Shown piece by piece: positions 10,840 through 22,618 of a DNA stretch of 64,000 nucleotides; the first letter of the stretch is position 1; every line of letters starts with the position of its first letter. Made by a program: the position numbers and the translations under genes. A model generated the notes under the pieces. It did no database searches. It was not told the DNA's origin and was given only the letters and a program-made list of their open reading frames with translations. Source of the DNA: Sesamum alatum (Eukaryota > Streptophyta > Magnoliopsida > Lamiales > Pedaliaceae); NCBI GenBank assembly GCA_034509735.1, contig JACGWO010000007.1, forward strand, positions 22,162,046 to 22,226,045. Reading direction: 5' to 3'.

Positions 10840-11785
10840 ATACTGGGAGAGATCCCTGTAGTGAGAGACTTTCCTGAAGTGTTTCCCGATGACCTACCTG
10901 GTTTGCCACCACATAGGGAGGTGGACTTTACTATAGAAACTCTCCCAGGAGTTGCCCCAATTTCTATTGCACCGTATAGAATGGCTCCAGTGGAATTACA
11001 AGAACTTAAAAAGTAAATAGAAGAATTATTGGAGAAAAGATTTATCAGACCAAGTACTTCACCGTGGGGAGCACCGGTGTTATTTGTGAAAAAGAAAGAC
11101 GGTAGTATGAGGTTGTGCATCGATTACCGCCAATTGAATAGGGTGACCGTGAAGAATAAATATCCGTTACCGAGAATTGATGACCTGCTAGACCAGTTGA
11201 AGGGGGCTACAATATTTTCAAAGATTGATTTGAGGTCTGGGTATTGGCAGTTGAGGATAGCAGAGAAAGATATACCAAAAACAGCTTTTCGTACTCGTTA
11301 TGGTCATTATGAGTTCTTGGTGATGCCATTTGGGTTAACAAATGCACCGGTAGCGTTCATGGCATTAATGAATCGTACATTCCAAGAGTACCTGGATCAG
11401 TTTGTGATTGTCTTTATAGATGACATCTTGGTGTATTCGGGAAAAGAGAGGAGCATGAACAACATTTGAGAATAGTGTTGCAGATTTTGAAAGAAAAAGA
11501 GTTGTATGCTAAGTTAAGCAAGTGTGAATTTTGGGTAAATCAGGTGGTTTTCCTAGGGCATGTGATATCGGGTGACGGGGTTATGCCTGACCCTGCAAAA
11601 GTGAAGGCTATTATGGAATGGAGAGTACCGAGAAATATGACTGAAGTTCGAAGTTTCTTGGGATTAGCTGGATATTATAGGAGATTTGCTAAGGGTTTTT
11701 CCATAATTGCAGGTCCTTTGACGAAGTTGTTGAGGAAAGAGGCACCATTCCATTGGACTGAACAATGTCAGTAGAGTTTTGATGA
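10840..11785 (+). pseudogene. pol: Gypsy reverse transcriptase domain, broken
   Basis: It starts with the linker typical of plant gypsy pol (FPEVFPDDLPGLPP) and shows [47 protein letters not shown] and the catalytic FIDDILVYS (Asp-Asp at 11419-11424), then GHVISGDGV and [15 protein letters not shown] stop at 11014-11016 replaces the Gln usually found after ELKK. A frameshift lies near 11450, just after the catalytic block. A TAG stop at 11772-11774 sits where CAG is expected. The catalytic residues are intact; the frame is not. Confidence 0.93.
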
Positions 11786-12224
11786 GCTAAAGAAAAGATT
11801 GACATCAACTTCGATTTTGGTTTTACCATCTGGTAGTGGGGGATACGTAGTATACACGGATGCATCAAAACAAGGTCTGGGGTGTGTATTGATGCAAAAC
11901 GGAAAGGTAATTGCCTATGCATCTCGTCAGCTGAGAACTCATGAGTTGAACTATCCCACCCATGACTTGGAGTTAGCAGCAATTGTGCATGCATTGAAGA
12001 TTTGGAGACATTATTTGTACGGAGAAAGATTTCAGATCTTCACTGACCATAAGAGCTTGAAATATATTTTAATGCAGAAGGAATTGAATTTGAGACAAAG
12101 AAGATGGATAGAGTTATTAAAGGATTATGACTGCACTATTGATTATCATCCGGGAAAAGCAAATGTAGTAGTAGACACGAGATCCTTTGTTATTACGGAT
12201 GCTGGAGAGGATGAAACAAGGTAA
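11786..12224 (+). pseudogene. pol: Gypsy RNase H domain
   Basis: It degrades the RNA strand of the RNA-DNA hybrid. It shows the catalytic blocks [29 protein letters not shown] (Glu) and FTDHKSLKY (Asp), then [11 protein letters not shown], close to the family's [15 protein letters not shown] but with the last part altered. It is open from 11775 to a TAA ending at 12224, after which the frame shifts before integrase. The usual linker to integrase is shortened or damaged at about 12215-12260. Confidence 0.9.
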
Positions 12225-12256
12225 GAAACCAAATTTTTTCAGTAAGGGCTGATGGA

Positions 12257-13578
12257 GTGATAGTGAATGGGGGACGGGTTTGTGTACCTGATATGGATGG
12301 ATTACGGGAAGAGATTTTGCGGGAAGCTCACAATGCACCATATGCAATGCATCCTGGTACCGTGAAGATGTATCGAGACTTAAGACCATATTATTGGTGG
12401 CAGATAATGAAGAAAGATGAAGCAGAATTTGTGGGTAAATGTATGACGTGTCAACAAGTAAAGGCAGAACATCCGGCGCCAGCAGGTAAACTTCAACCTT
12501 TATCTATACCAGAGTGGAAGTGGGAGAGGATCACTATGGATTTTGTTATAGGGTTGCCTCGTACGCTCAGAAAGCATGATGCTATTTGGGTAATTGTGGA
12601 TAGACTGACGAAATCAGCTCATTTCTTGCATGTACGTCAAAGTGATTCTTTAGATAAGTTAGCGGAGTTATACGTTTCCGAAATCGTAAGACTACATGGT
12701 GTGCCTATATCTATTGTGTTAGATAGAGATCCTCGATTCACCTCACATTTTTGGGGAAGCTTACGAAAGGTGTTAGGCACAAAATTGCATTCAGTACCGC
12801 ATTTCATCCTCAGACAGATGGACAGTCCGAAAGAACGATTCAGACGCTGGAAGATATGATGAGGGCTTGTGTAATGGAGTTTAAGGGCAATTGGGATGAT
12901 CACTTACCTTTGATGGAATTTGCATATAACAATAGTTTTCATTCTAGCATCGGTATGGCCCCATATGAAGCTTTATATGGAAGAAGATGTCGAAGTCCAG
13001 TATGTTGGGATATTGAGGGATTGTGACAATTAGAAGGCCCGGAATTGGTACAACAGACGATGGAGAAGGTACAGACAGTTAAGAAATGTTTGAAAGTAGC
13101 CCAAGATCGTCAGAAAAGTTATGTTGACAAAAATCGAAGAGAGATGGAACATGAAATTGGTGAGAAGGTCTTCTTGAAAGTATTTCCGTGGAAGGGAAAT
13201 TTGAGATTTGGCAAGCAAGGAAAGTTGAGCCCGAGGTATATTGGACCGTATGAAATTATTGAAAGAATCGGACCACTAGCGTATCGACTAGCACTGCCAG
13301 CAGAGTTGTCGCAGATACACAATGTGTTTCATGTTTCGATGCTACGACGATATCGTTCAGATCCTAGCCATGTTATTCGTGAACCGGAAATAGAGATTTC
13401 TGAGAAATTGACGTATGTGGAAGAGCCAATGGAGATTTTGGACAAAAGTGTAAGAAAATTGAGAAATCAAGAAATACCAATGGTGAAAGTGAGGTGGAGT
13501 CATCATTCCCCAAGGGAGGCTACTTGGGAGGTTGAGGAGCATATGAGAGAGAAGTACCCTTACTTATTCCATTAAACG
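12257..13578 (+). pseudogene. pol: Gypsy integrase with chromodomain-like C-terminus, broken
   Basis: The N-terminal zinc-binding module is visible (HNAPYAMHPGT...CMTCQQVK). The catalytic core has Asp in ITMDFVIGLP, Asp in VLDRDPRFTSHFW and Glu in DGQSERTIQ. A frameshift lies near 12790, between the second Asp and the Glu. A TGA at 13024-13026 interrupts the linker after CWDIEGL; the frame then runs open to 13575 through [20 protein letters not shown] and [12 protein letters not shown]. The last 50 residues ([19 protein letters not shown]..., ATWEVEEHM) resemble the degenerate chromodomain of Del/Tekay elements, which is proposed to steer integration to chromatin. Confidence 0.92.
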
Positions 13579-13614
13579 GGTAAGTTAGTTAATTTCGGGG
13601 ACGTAATTTTTATT

Positions 13615-13627
13615 AGGAGGGGAGAAA
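13615..13627 (+). promoter_or_regulatory. Polypurine tract (gypsy)
   Basis: AGGAGGGGAGAAA directly before the 3' LTR, the usual primer for plus-strand synthesis. Confidence 0.85.
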
Positions 13628-13880
13628 TGTGACGTCCATATAATTTTATTCATAATCGATGGATTAATTAGTAATTATTAAAAAAATCTAATTTAATTAT
13701 AAGTTATATGTTGAAATTATAAATATATTAAAACTTGAGGGGACTAAATTAGAGCTTTATAAAATATTTGTGATCAATACATAAATATATAGAAGTTAAG
13801 TATCAAATTGTAATTTTAATAAAAATTAAAAAAAAAATATCATTTTACCGCAGCACGTGGCTGCCTATCAATTCCATCAT

Positions 13881-13918
<38 letters not shown>

Positions 13919-15044
13919 AACTTACAACTTAAGAAAAACAAAACATATTTTAAAATTTAAACACACACACTCACACATATTTGAAGGAGATCATTTCGGG
14001 CACAAACCAGGACACGGGGATAAAGTAGAAGACTAATCAACTCCTTCTACTAGCATAATCGTTTTGGGATCGAGGTAAGTATAGTTAATTGGATCTATAT
14101 AAGTATATATATAATTATACTTATTTATCGTAAACCTAATTGATATTTATAGATGCTTATTTGGATTACGTGTTTATTTATAGTTATTTATGTAATATAA
14201 ATGTTGACAGATGATTGCCGTATATTATATTTTATTGTTGCAAGGAGTTGAATGAAGAAGTCAATTATGAGTATATCGTTAAATTGAGATAAAGATATGA
14301 CTTACCTAATTGGGGAACATAGTCAATGGTTTGTGATGATGTATTGATGATGATGTGATTGACGATTGATATGAGAAAAATGAATATAAGGTAGGTACCA
14401 TGGCGCGTAGAGTACCGGGGCATTCCGGGTAGCGGGGGATATCCTGTGCTGATAGCTACACACTGGGGTGGTGTGGGGATGCCATGTTCATTGTGATGTT
14501 TTGTGCTGATATTGCTACACACTCAGATAGTGTGGGATATCACACTCGACGGGTATCCTGTGTTGTATACGATATGACATTGGATGAGATAATGATAGCC
14601 GGCCGAACCATTGACTGATGTACTCCAATTAGATTAAGCAGGGCCCAAGAGTACAAATTGTGAATCCTGATATGGTACTGTAGACTGATGCATGATTGTG
14701 GTATTGGTGACTTTGTAATTTTATGGTAATTGTATATTGAATACTTGTTGGTTCATGTTACGACATGTAATTATGTGTGTATATAGGCCGATTAGCTATA
14801 CTTATTGAGTAGGCAGCTCATCCCTTGCCAACATTTTTCAGGAGATAGATCACGGTGATTAGCTACGTCAAATTTGAAGTCTGCCATGGACCTTAATAGG
14901 TGGGTCAGCCGTGACATCTGAAGCCGTGGGTTTTGGTCATATGATTATTAAATATCTAGTCTTTTGTCGGGTTTGCCTTTTAGATTTTGTAACAGCCTGA
15001 AACTTTCATCTTCTGGAGTTTGTACATATGTATATCTGTGACCT
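13628..15044 (+). repeat. Gypsy 3' LTR, 3'-truncated
   Basis: Starts TGTGACGTCC and tracks the 5' LTR to the sequence matching about 6671 (TATATCTGTGACCTA). The remaining ~185 bp, including the GTGTCACA end, are missing. Copia pol sequence follows directly, so a deletion removed both the LTR end and whatever lay beside it. Confidence 0.9.
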
Positions 15045-15225
15045 AACATGATTAGAAACATCATTTCCATTCTGTTGTTAGACAATAGTGCATATGAGTT
15101 TATGATCAATAAAAATTTCTTTTATTTGATGAGATGTGGAATTGCTCATCTGCTTGGTACGCTTAATAACGACCTCTACATCTTGCAACAAACGAACTTC
15201 GTTTTAAACGCTCAACTCAAACGTC
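15045..15225 (+). pseudogene. pol: Copia pol scrap (between protease and integrase)
   Basis: The translation NIISILLLDNSAYEFMINKN and GIAHLLGTLNNDLYILQQ matches the segment between protease and integrase in element B (38900-39070, reverse) and in the beta element (63220-63370). It is plus-strand, like leader E at 1419-2814, so it may be the rest of that element after gag and protease were lost. That link is inference. It fuses to a reverse-strand LTR near 15225. Confidence 0.8.
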
Positions 15226-16524
15226 AAATCCTAGTCAACATCTAGTTTTCTTGGTCAAAGCAATCTATGCCATAGATTTCTCTCTTTAATCTCAACCATT
15301 GATTAATTTAATGGATTGTTTAAATCTCATTTAAATAATCCTTAAGGCAATAAATAAATATATCAAATATAAATATTTATTCCAAGCCCATTAAATTAAT
15401 TTTTAATAAATCCAATTTATTATATAAATTCCTTATATCTAATAAAAAAAAATAATTTCTTCCCAAGAAAAGAAGGACCCGATTAAATCCAATTTAACCG
15501 CTCCATTTCTCCAAATATTTAATTCTAAATTAAATACGTTATGTGTGCGGATTGTGTGTGACACATTAGGTTCACCTTCAGCTAGACTTGGTTAGATTCC
15601 TAGAATCCGCCCGTCACCATGGGTGGCCGTCTAGCAACGGTCCATATCACTAGAGACTAGGTGAATATACGGGGATGAATATTTAGGCTCTACAGTACAT
15701 CTATCCTTCCGTCTACGGTCTCACCACTTAGGGTTTAGGGCACGGATTATGCAGGTACCCATTTTGGACCTAAGTGTCGATTTGTCCTTTACCAAATGCC
15801 GCAAGGGAATCCTTCCCTTCTGTTCAGTTACTGTGGTCACAGATTTTTGGACAAGACACAGAGTATAGTGAGACACAACTGTCAACACCCCTGACAGGAG
15901 ACAGATCCTTTCTTGGAAACTACAGTCACGTTGTACACCGTGGTTGCACTAGATATGGCTTATGACTACTCAAGTGCATCTTGGCAATCTCTCACCATAC
16001 CTAAGATACAGTCCCGATGTACAGGTAAACTCAACAATTTCCTCAAGTCAAAGGACTTGACCTGTACCTAGCCGACCCTACTCAAGGTCCTCCGTAAGAC
16101 GGTTCCGGCGAGTCATCTCAGTCGGCCGCTCCCCCAGCAGGCCGACCCACTAACACTGCTTAGACGACCCTCGTCACCCCGTCGATGAAACACGACAGCC
16201 GATGCTTAGTGCAAGTCCCAAGGGGAATCTCGGTACCCATTTTCGAGATTCCTTGACTTGGAGATTTCCAGACTGATTCGGCGGAACTGATTTCATGGAC
16301 CTACATCCAAGCGTAGTCCCAGTCCCCGAAATGCGATTTCAGTCTGTGGGCTTTGTTTGTGCAGCGAACAGTTATAAAGCAGATAAAGTGAACACAAACA
16401 AAGTATGCACCAAATGAATTTCACTTTTCTTATTCGTTAGTGTTTTACCAAAAACTTCGAAATTGTTCAGACATAGGTTACATTTTGCCTACCAAGATTG
16501 GCTACATGCTCACCTATTCTAACA
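15226..16524 (-). mobile_element. Alpha LTR, reverse, truncated
   Basis: It ends at 16524 with CTCACCTATTCTAACA, the LTR start on the reverse strand. It carries alpha-LTR landmarks (the GGTACCCATTTT block, the CCATGGGTGGCC block, AT-rich TTAAATTAAT). It lacks about 680 bp corresponding to the LTR 3' end, including its TATA region. The left junction with pol has only a few shared bases. Confidence 0.88.
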
Positions 16525-17868
16525 TTTTTCCTAAAATTAAATTGTCTAAGATTATTTTCGAAATGATTTCCAAACAAAAAAAATATGTACATGGTTGTAC
16601 AACGTTTCTAATATCCATTTTTAATTGCATTTTTAAATGTATTTTTCTGCATTTAATTATGTTATGGAATGATATTGGATATCATTTAAATACATGGTTT
16701 GTATTATTTGGAGCATGATTATATTGTATATGTAATTATGTTGTATTTTGTTAATTGGATTAACAAGGGATGATCACAAAGCCCATTGACCTGTGTATGG
16801 TTTTATATTCCTTTTGGGTGGGGCCTACGTGCCCCTTGTTTTTGGACTATTATCTACCACTTTCGCCTCATGATGTTAAGGCTTGTCTTTTTTTCTTTTA
16901 TTTCCCATGTATTCCATTTCTCTTGTAATGAGAGTAGTCAGAATTTTTTGGTGAGGTTTTACATTTTATGTATAATATGGCAAGCCCACGGAGGAAAAGG
17001 AAGCCTACATTGGACGGAGGCCCAAGGTGAGACACCAAGGTGAAACAAATAGAGTACAAGGCCCATTGGCATGACATTGGGTTAATTCGTTGTAATAGTA
17101 TAGGACCACCTTAAACAGACTATAGACTCAGTGAGGGCTCAGTGGCTCGCATAGGTTGGGCTTGTGATCATCCAGTAGGGGTATGCTGGATTTACTTGCA
17201 TGCGATGCATTTATTTAAATGCTTTATAATATTGGATATTTATGCATGCAAAATATTAATGTGATGAAGTATCGGTCAATAATTTTTAACTCTCATTTGG
17301 TTGGACCAAGATGAAATATTAGGCCCATGATGGACTTGGATCAAAATGGTTTTGATGTGTCCAAGCCTTCTATCCATAGCAATGTCGTGAGGAAACTACC
17401 GCTACCCAAATGTGGTCTCATGAGTCGTGGCACATTTGGAATAGAGGAAAGCTGCACCATTGTTGTGAACAAAGAGTACGCTCACTGTTTCCCTGTCTCA
17501 CGAGTTGTGGGGGACAACAGTTGAGGTATGATTTGGTTGATGGTCGGGCATAACATCTAGTAGCATGATTCGCTTGGAGTCCTCAGGATCATGTGAAGAG
17601 GTGAGGCAGAATATCTTGGGAATCTCATCGGATGAAAATGGTATTGGATACCTCCCATCAGACTTTTCCCGTGTGAATCGTAAAAGCGGGGAATGGAGAA
17701 TTGCGCTTGTGGATCCCAAGCCTACTAGGAAATGGTTTCCCGAAACCCCATTTGAGAGTGATCCGCTTTCGTAGAAATAGTGGGAGGGGTTAATGACTAA
17801 AGGACCAAGTCTTAACTTGAACATAGTATTGTTGTAATCTACTGAATATTTTTTCTGTTTAACTGTTG
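16525..17868 (+). mobile_element. Copia element D: 5' leader (plus strand)
   Basis: Leader sequence beginning TTTTTCCTAAAATTAAATT, which matches the reverse complement of A's leader near 41170. It continues through TAATGAGAGTAG, hairpins H0-H2, and TTTCGTAGAAATAGTGGGAG to the gag ATG. The PBS side is missing because a reverse LTR adjoins it, and no GC-rich island is present in what remains. Confidence 0.85.
17125..17520 (+). promoter_or_regulatory. Leader hairpins H0, H1, H2, element D
   Basis: H1 (17406-17439): CCAAATGTG pairs perfectly with CACATTTGG around GTCT-CATGAGTCGTG-G. H2 (17485-17520): CTGTT/AACAG and TCCC/GGGA with one bulged C around CACGAGTTGTG. The cores start at 17419 and 17499, 80 nt apart. 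H0 (17125-17148) is partly degraded here (GACTCAGTG vs CAGTGGCTC). Confidence 0.65.
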
Positions 17869-18730
17869 ATGTCTAAGACTCCACTAACCCTTATACTTGA
17901 GACTAATAAGTAATGGAACGTATTACCACACCTGACTGTGAAATCATAAGATAGTCTTAGATTTCAAAGAACCAGACTTATATTTTGGATAAGGTTTTTC
18001 CTCAGACCTTGCCAGAAGGGTAATTGCCCAAAGAATGTTTGATGTTCAAGAAGATGCTTGATGACAACTGGAAGGTCCGCGACATCATACTGGCATCCCA
18101 TAGATAATAAGATTCAGAAGTAGTATGATTGGCTCGATGATGTTTCGATTGCAGCAAGTCTTTGGGTCCCAGATCGACATGTTAGGTATGTTGCAAGGAA
18201 GGCATTCTTCAGAGTGAATATGATAGAAGGATCATCGGTACAAAGAGCATGGAGTGATGAAGCTATCCCATGTGGAAAAGCTCAAAAGACCTCCAAGCCG
18301 ATCTCGAAAGAGAGATGTAAATTAACGTGATCCTTCAGTCTCTTCTCCCCTCACTAGAACCATTTATAGTCAACTACAACATGAATGGGCTTGAGAAAGA
18401 CCTTCACGAGTTGATAAAACTGTTGGTCCAGTAAGGCAACGATTGAAAAATCTGCGCCGATGGTACTAGTGAGGAGGCTTCAACCTCTAAAGTAAAAGGC
18501 AAGGGTGTCGGACAGAGGAAGAGGAAGAAGGCTCAGACAACATCACCTGCTGCCAGCACTTTAAGTGCTCCTGTTACACTGCTGGGCGTGGGTAAAGGAA
18601 AGAGGAAAAGGGTTCGGCAGTTAGAGGTTCCGAATGATGTTTGCATTAACTGCGAGAAAAAGGACATCGGAAGAGGGAGTTTCCTAAAGCCACTCTCCAA
18701 TGAAGGTGACATTTGAATTGAGTATCAACA
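17869..18730 (+). pseudogene. gag: Copia gag, element D, decayed
   Basis: The ATG at 17869 opens with MSKTPLTLILETNK, the family gag N-terminus, and meets a stop within 15 codons. Later parts are recognisable in shifted frames: the segment around 18370-18420 translates NMNGLEKDLHELIK, and 18480-18650 gives TSKVKGKGVG, ASTLSAPVT and EVPNDVCINC. The zinc knuckle loses its frame after CINCEKK. The basic linker is close to that of element A (32502-32732), which places D and A in one subfamily. It is not translatable as a whole. Confidence 0.8.
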
Positions 18731-20445
18731 TGATCACTGTTCTGTTCTTTGGTATTGGATACCAGTGGTTCGTAACCCGTGAATGGTTCGTAGGTAATGA
18801 TAAGGAATGGAAAGCTAAGACAGACGATCCTAAGGTCTAACAATGGCGAAACTGTTGCTGCAAAGACTAGGGACTAGTTAGGCTTAGCACTGATCATGTA
18901 AGATTGTGTGTGTGGGAATTATGTAACCTAGCGTGATCAAAATATTTTCCATTTATTGTTCGAAAATTTTGGATACAATAATTTGATCAATAAAATTACT
19001 TTTATTTGAGAAAGAATGGCGATTCTTGTCTGCTAGATTTGGTACATAAACACTTGACACTGTCCCGTAATTGGATTATGAGTACTCAAAATACAGGACT
19101 GAAATGGATACAATCAAGATGAACTTATGGATTTGGCATCCATGGCTACGTCAGTTTCCTTTAGTTAAGGATGAGGAAGTTGGAAGATCCAAAGAGTCTA
19201 GCAATAGGTGATTTGGATTTGCTAGCTTGCGAATTTTCTCTGAGAAGGAAAAGACTAAAGAGTCATTTTGTTAGACAAAGTGGGCTTGCCGATAGTCTAT
19301 TGAATTGGATCCAAAAAGACTTCTATGGATTACTGAATACAAAGGACTAGAAGAGCATTCACAAGTCTAAGAACCTTTGGTAAGTTCGGGGAATTAGACT
19401 TGACGTGGTGAACCAAACTGGTTACCTTTCTATTAGATCAAAAGAGTGTGTATTTAGTGGGAGCACCAATAGCCAATTGGATTGGATGCAAAAAGGATAT
19501 CCATAAGGTTAATGAATACACAAGACTAAAAGAGGATTCACAAGTCTAAGAACCTTTGGTAGGTTTGGGATATTAGACTTGGAGTGGTGAATCAATTTGC
19601 TTACCTTTCGATTAGATCGAGAGGACGTGTATTTAGTGGTAGTTCTCGACTATCCGAATGAGAATGGAACTCTCAATCAGCGAAATTGTTCTTGAAGCGG
19701 CCATGGTCGAATGGTCTCTGATAAGGGAGAAAATGAACCCTGTTGGAGTTGGTTCGCTCGGTATTTCGCTGAAGTTACCTTAGCCCTTCTAGACATGGAC
19801 TTGAAAGTCACCAGGTTAAGAAACATGCACTTTCTTAAAGTCATGATCTAGTTACCATATTGGATATGGTTTGGAAAGCCTGTATCCTACAAAGTTCTGG
19901 AGTATGTGGGATGGTCCTGCATACATCAAGGGACTAGTAGGAAGATAGACTAGAATCGGTATCTCGTTCGTGCAGGTCTAGTGCAAAAATGCAAACACCA
20001 GGTTATTCCCTACTAACTATATTCCAATCCTCCTAGGGATGACCAGAATACCTTAGATACCTGATGGGTACAGGTTTTTGGGTCCGACCGGTCAATTGGA
20101 GCATGATCCAAAGTACATATGGAGAAGCGATGTTGGACATTGGGATTGGATGAATGGCTTAGAGCCGCAGGATCTGTCCTGAATTTCAAACTGGGTTTGA
20201 GATTTCATGTAATTGGAATATTCATTTTGACGAACCCATACGATGTATGACTCGGTCAATAATGAGCATTATGATCAGTGGGAGTGTGGTTGTATTCCGA
20301 GTGTTGAGTGTGTAAGGTCTTATTTATTTGGAAAGAAATTAAGATGTTAGGAAACACAAGTATTGTTCACGCAATTCTCCATGAATGGAATTGGATTCCC
20401 ACTCATAGGGCCAAGCTATCCAAAACTTAGTCACGATTGACTAAT
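18731..20445 (+). pseudogene. pol: Copia pol remnants, element D
   Basis: Heavily decayed and internally deleted pol. Traces in order are a protease/pre-integrase segment (18900-19060), an integrase N-terminal segment (QSGLADSLLNW at about 19280), a tandem duplication (19299-19640), and RT/RNase H flanks (20130-20445) matching A at 30800-31200. Total length is well below the ~3.2 kb that B uses from protease to the pol stop. No open frame longer than about 60 codons remains. It shares its deletion pattern with element A. Confidence 0.72.
19299..19640 (+). repeat. Tandem duplication within D integrase remnant
   Basis: Two imperfect copies of about 165 bp, each running from GAATTGGAT.CAAAAAG through TTCACAAGTCTAAGAACCTTTGGTA to GTGTATTTAGTGG. 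Element A carries the same arrangement in reverse at about 31611-31910. Confidence 0.78.
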
Positions 20446-20670
20446 GAGACAAATCAATTCCAATGAAGCCTCTTTTACTTGGTATGATTAAATCACACCT
20501 TATGAAATGGTAGGCTTGATTGATGATTAATGGGGATTGATTGGAATGTATTTAGATATCCTTGGATGAACCTAAATGCATTCCAATAATCACATTAATA
20601 AAGTATATATTTGTGTATATACTATCATCAAAGGGATGAGTTTTATCATTCATCTTTTTCTAGGAAAAAG

Positions 20671-22618
20671 TGTTAGAATAGGTGACCATGTAGCCAATCT
20701 TGGCAGGCGAAATGTAACCTATGTCTAGACAATTTCAAGGATTTGATATATTATTAATGAATAAAGAAATGAAATTCATTTGGCATTACTTTGTTTGTGT
20801 TCAATTTATCTGCATTACGTATCTGTTCACTATGCAAACAAAGCCCACGGACTGAAAACGTATTTCGGGGACTGGGACTACGCTTGGAGGTAGGTCCATG
20901 AAATCAGTCTCGCCGAATCAGTCCGGAAATCTCCAAGTCGAGGAATCTCGAAAATGGGTACCGAGATTCCCCTTGAGAGTTGCACTAAGCATCTGCTGTC
21001 GCATTTCATCAACGGGTGACGAAGGTCGTCTAAGAAGTGTTAGTAGGTTAGCCTGCTAGGGAGCAACTGACTAAGGTGACTCGCGGGAACCGTCTTACGG
21101 AGGACCTTGAGTAGGGTCGGCATGGTATGACGTGTGTTCCCGGTTCCAACGGTAAAGGTCAAGTCCTTTGACATGAGGAATTGCTGAGTTTTTACCTGTA
21201 TATCAGGTCTGTATCTTAGATATGGTGAGAGATTGCCAAGAAGCACTTGAGTAGTCATAAGCCATGTCTAGTGCAGCTCTGGTGTACAGAGTGACAGTAG
21301 TCTTCAAGGAAGGATTTGTCTCCTGTCAAAAGACATTGCAAGTTGAGTCTCACATATGCTCTGTCTCTTGTCCTAAAATCTGTGGCCACAGTAATCTGAA
21401 CAGAAGGGAAGGTTTCCCTTGCGGCGTTTGGTAAGGACAAACCGACACTTAGGTCAAAATGTGTACCTGCATCTTCCGTGCCCTAGACCCTAAACTGTTA
21501 GAGCCTAAATATTCATCCCGAATATTCACCTAGTCTCTAGTGCCATGGACCATTGCTAGATGGCCACCCCATGGTAACGGGCGGATTCTAGGAATCCGAC
21601 CAAGTCTGGCTGAAAGGTGAACCTAAAGAGTCACACACAATCCACACACATTAAATATTTAATTTATAATTAAATATTGGAGAATGGAATGATTAAATTA
21701 GATTTAATCGGATCTTTAATTTTCTTGGAGAGAATTAATTCATTTTATTAGATAAAAGGGATTAATCTAATAAATTAGATTTATTAGAAAATTAATTTAA
21801 TGGGCCTAGAATAAATATTTATATTTATTATATTTATTTATTGCCCTTTGGAATATTTAAATAGATTTTAAATTATTCCAATAAATTAAATTAATGGTTG
21901 AGATCAAAAGGGGAGATGGATGGCTAGGATTAATTTGAGTAGGTCAAATTACTACTTTGACTAGGACTTTGACTAGGTCAAAATCCTAGTCAAATTAGTC
22001 TTCTAGAGTTGGAGTTTGAAAAGGATTAAACTCTTCCTCTATAAATAGTCCTCGCCCTTCATCATTAGAGAGATGATGAAACTCCAACACCACACACACA
22101 CACACACACTACAACTCGGCTCTCTCCTCTCTCCCTCTCGTCCGCCCTCTGTCTCTCTCTCAAGAATATTGTTTTCTTGTCTCTTTTGTTCTTGGAACAT
22201 CGAACATAGGAGGACTAATCCCATTAACCTAATAACGTGTGATTGATCCATCCTCTCCAAACACTTGTTCGTTCGCTAGCACTACGTGGGTGGATTGCGT
22301 GTCACAACTTGGAGGATCTCACATACGAGATTTGGAGCAAATCGGAGAACAACGCGAGTACCGATTAGAAGACGAAAACAACAATCGGTAGGTTCCGATT
22401 TATTTTTCGTCCCTCTCTTTACTTTTAATCCTATGGCCTCCATGATTTATTTCTATACTTTTAATTCATGAGATACACCGAACACCCAGGAACTTCAAGG
22501 GTACACTCCTTGAACGTGTTCTTTAATTTACGTAAAACATGTTTAAATTTTTTCTTATTTAATTTTATACCGCGTTTCCGCAGTCGCGCTATTTCCTGGA
22601 CGATCCACAATGTTTTCA
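20671..22618 (+). mobile_element. Solo copia LTR, alpha type, TSD AAAAG
   Basis: TGTTAGAATAGGTGACC to CACAATGTTTTCA, 1948 bp, flanked by AAAAG (20666-20670 and 22619-22623). TATAAATA at 22040-22047 follows a TTGACT/AGTCAA cluster at 21955-22000. No internal sequence. Confidence 0.93.
22040..22047 (+). promoter_or_regulatory. TATA box of alpha LTR
   Basis: TATAAATA, 40-85 bp downstream of the TTGACT cluster and upstream of a CA-repeat and CT-rich stretch. Confidence 0.65.

Larger units (their letters stand above)
2815..15044 (+). mobile_element. Ty3/gypsy LTR retrotransposon, Del/Tekay-like
   Basis: A plus-strand element with a 5' LTR (2815-6856), initiator-Met PBS, gag, protease, reverse transcriptase, RNase H, integrase, polypurine tract and a 3' LTR starting at 13628. 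The order with integrase last places it in Ty3/gypsy. The integrase C-terminus with a degenerate chromodomain-like segment ([19 protein letters not shown]) points to the Del/Tekay chromoviruses. Two solo copia LTRs sit inside it. The two LTRs differ by a few percent by eye. The 3' LTR lacks roughly its last 190 bp, so the right-hand target duplication is gone. At least four stop codons and several frameshifts make it unable to encode its own proteins. Confidence 0.93.
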
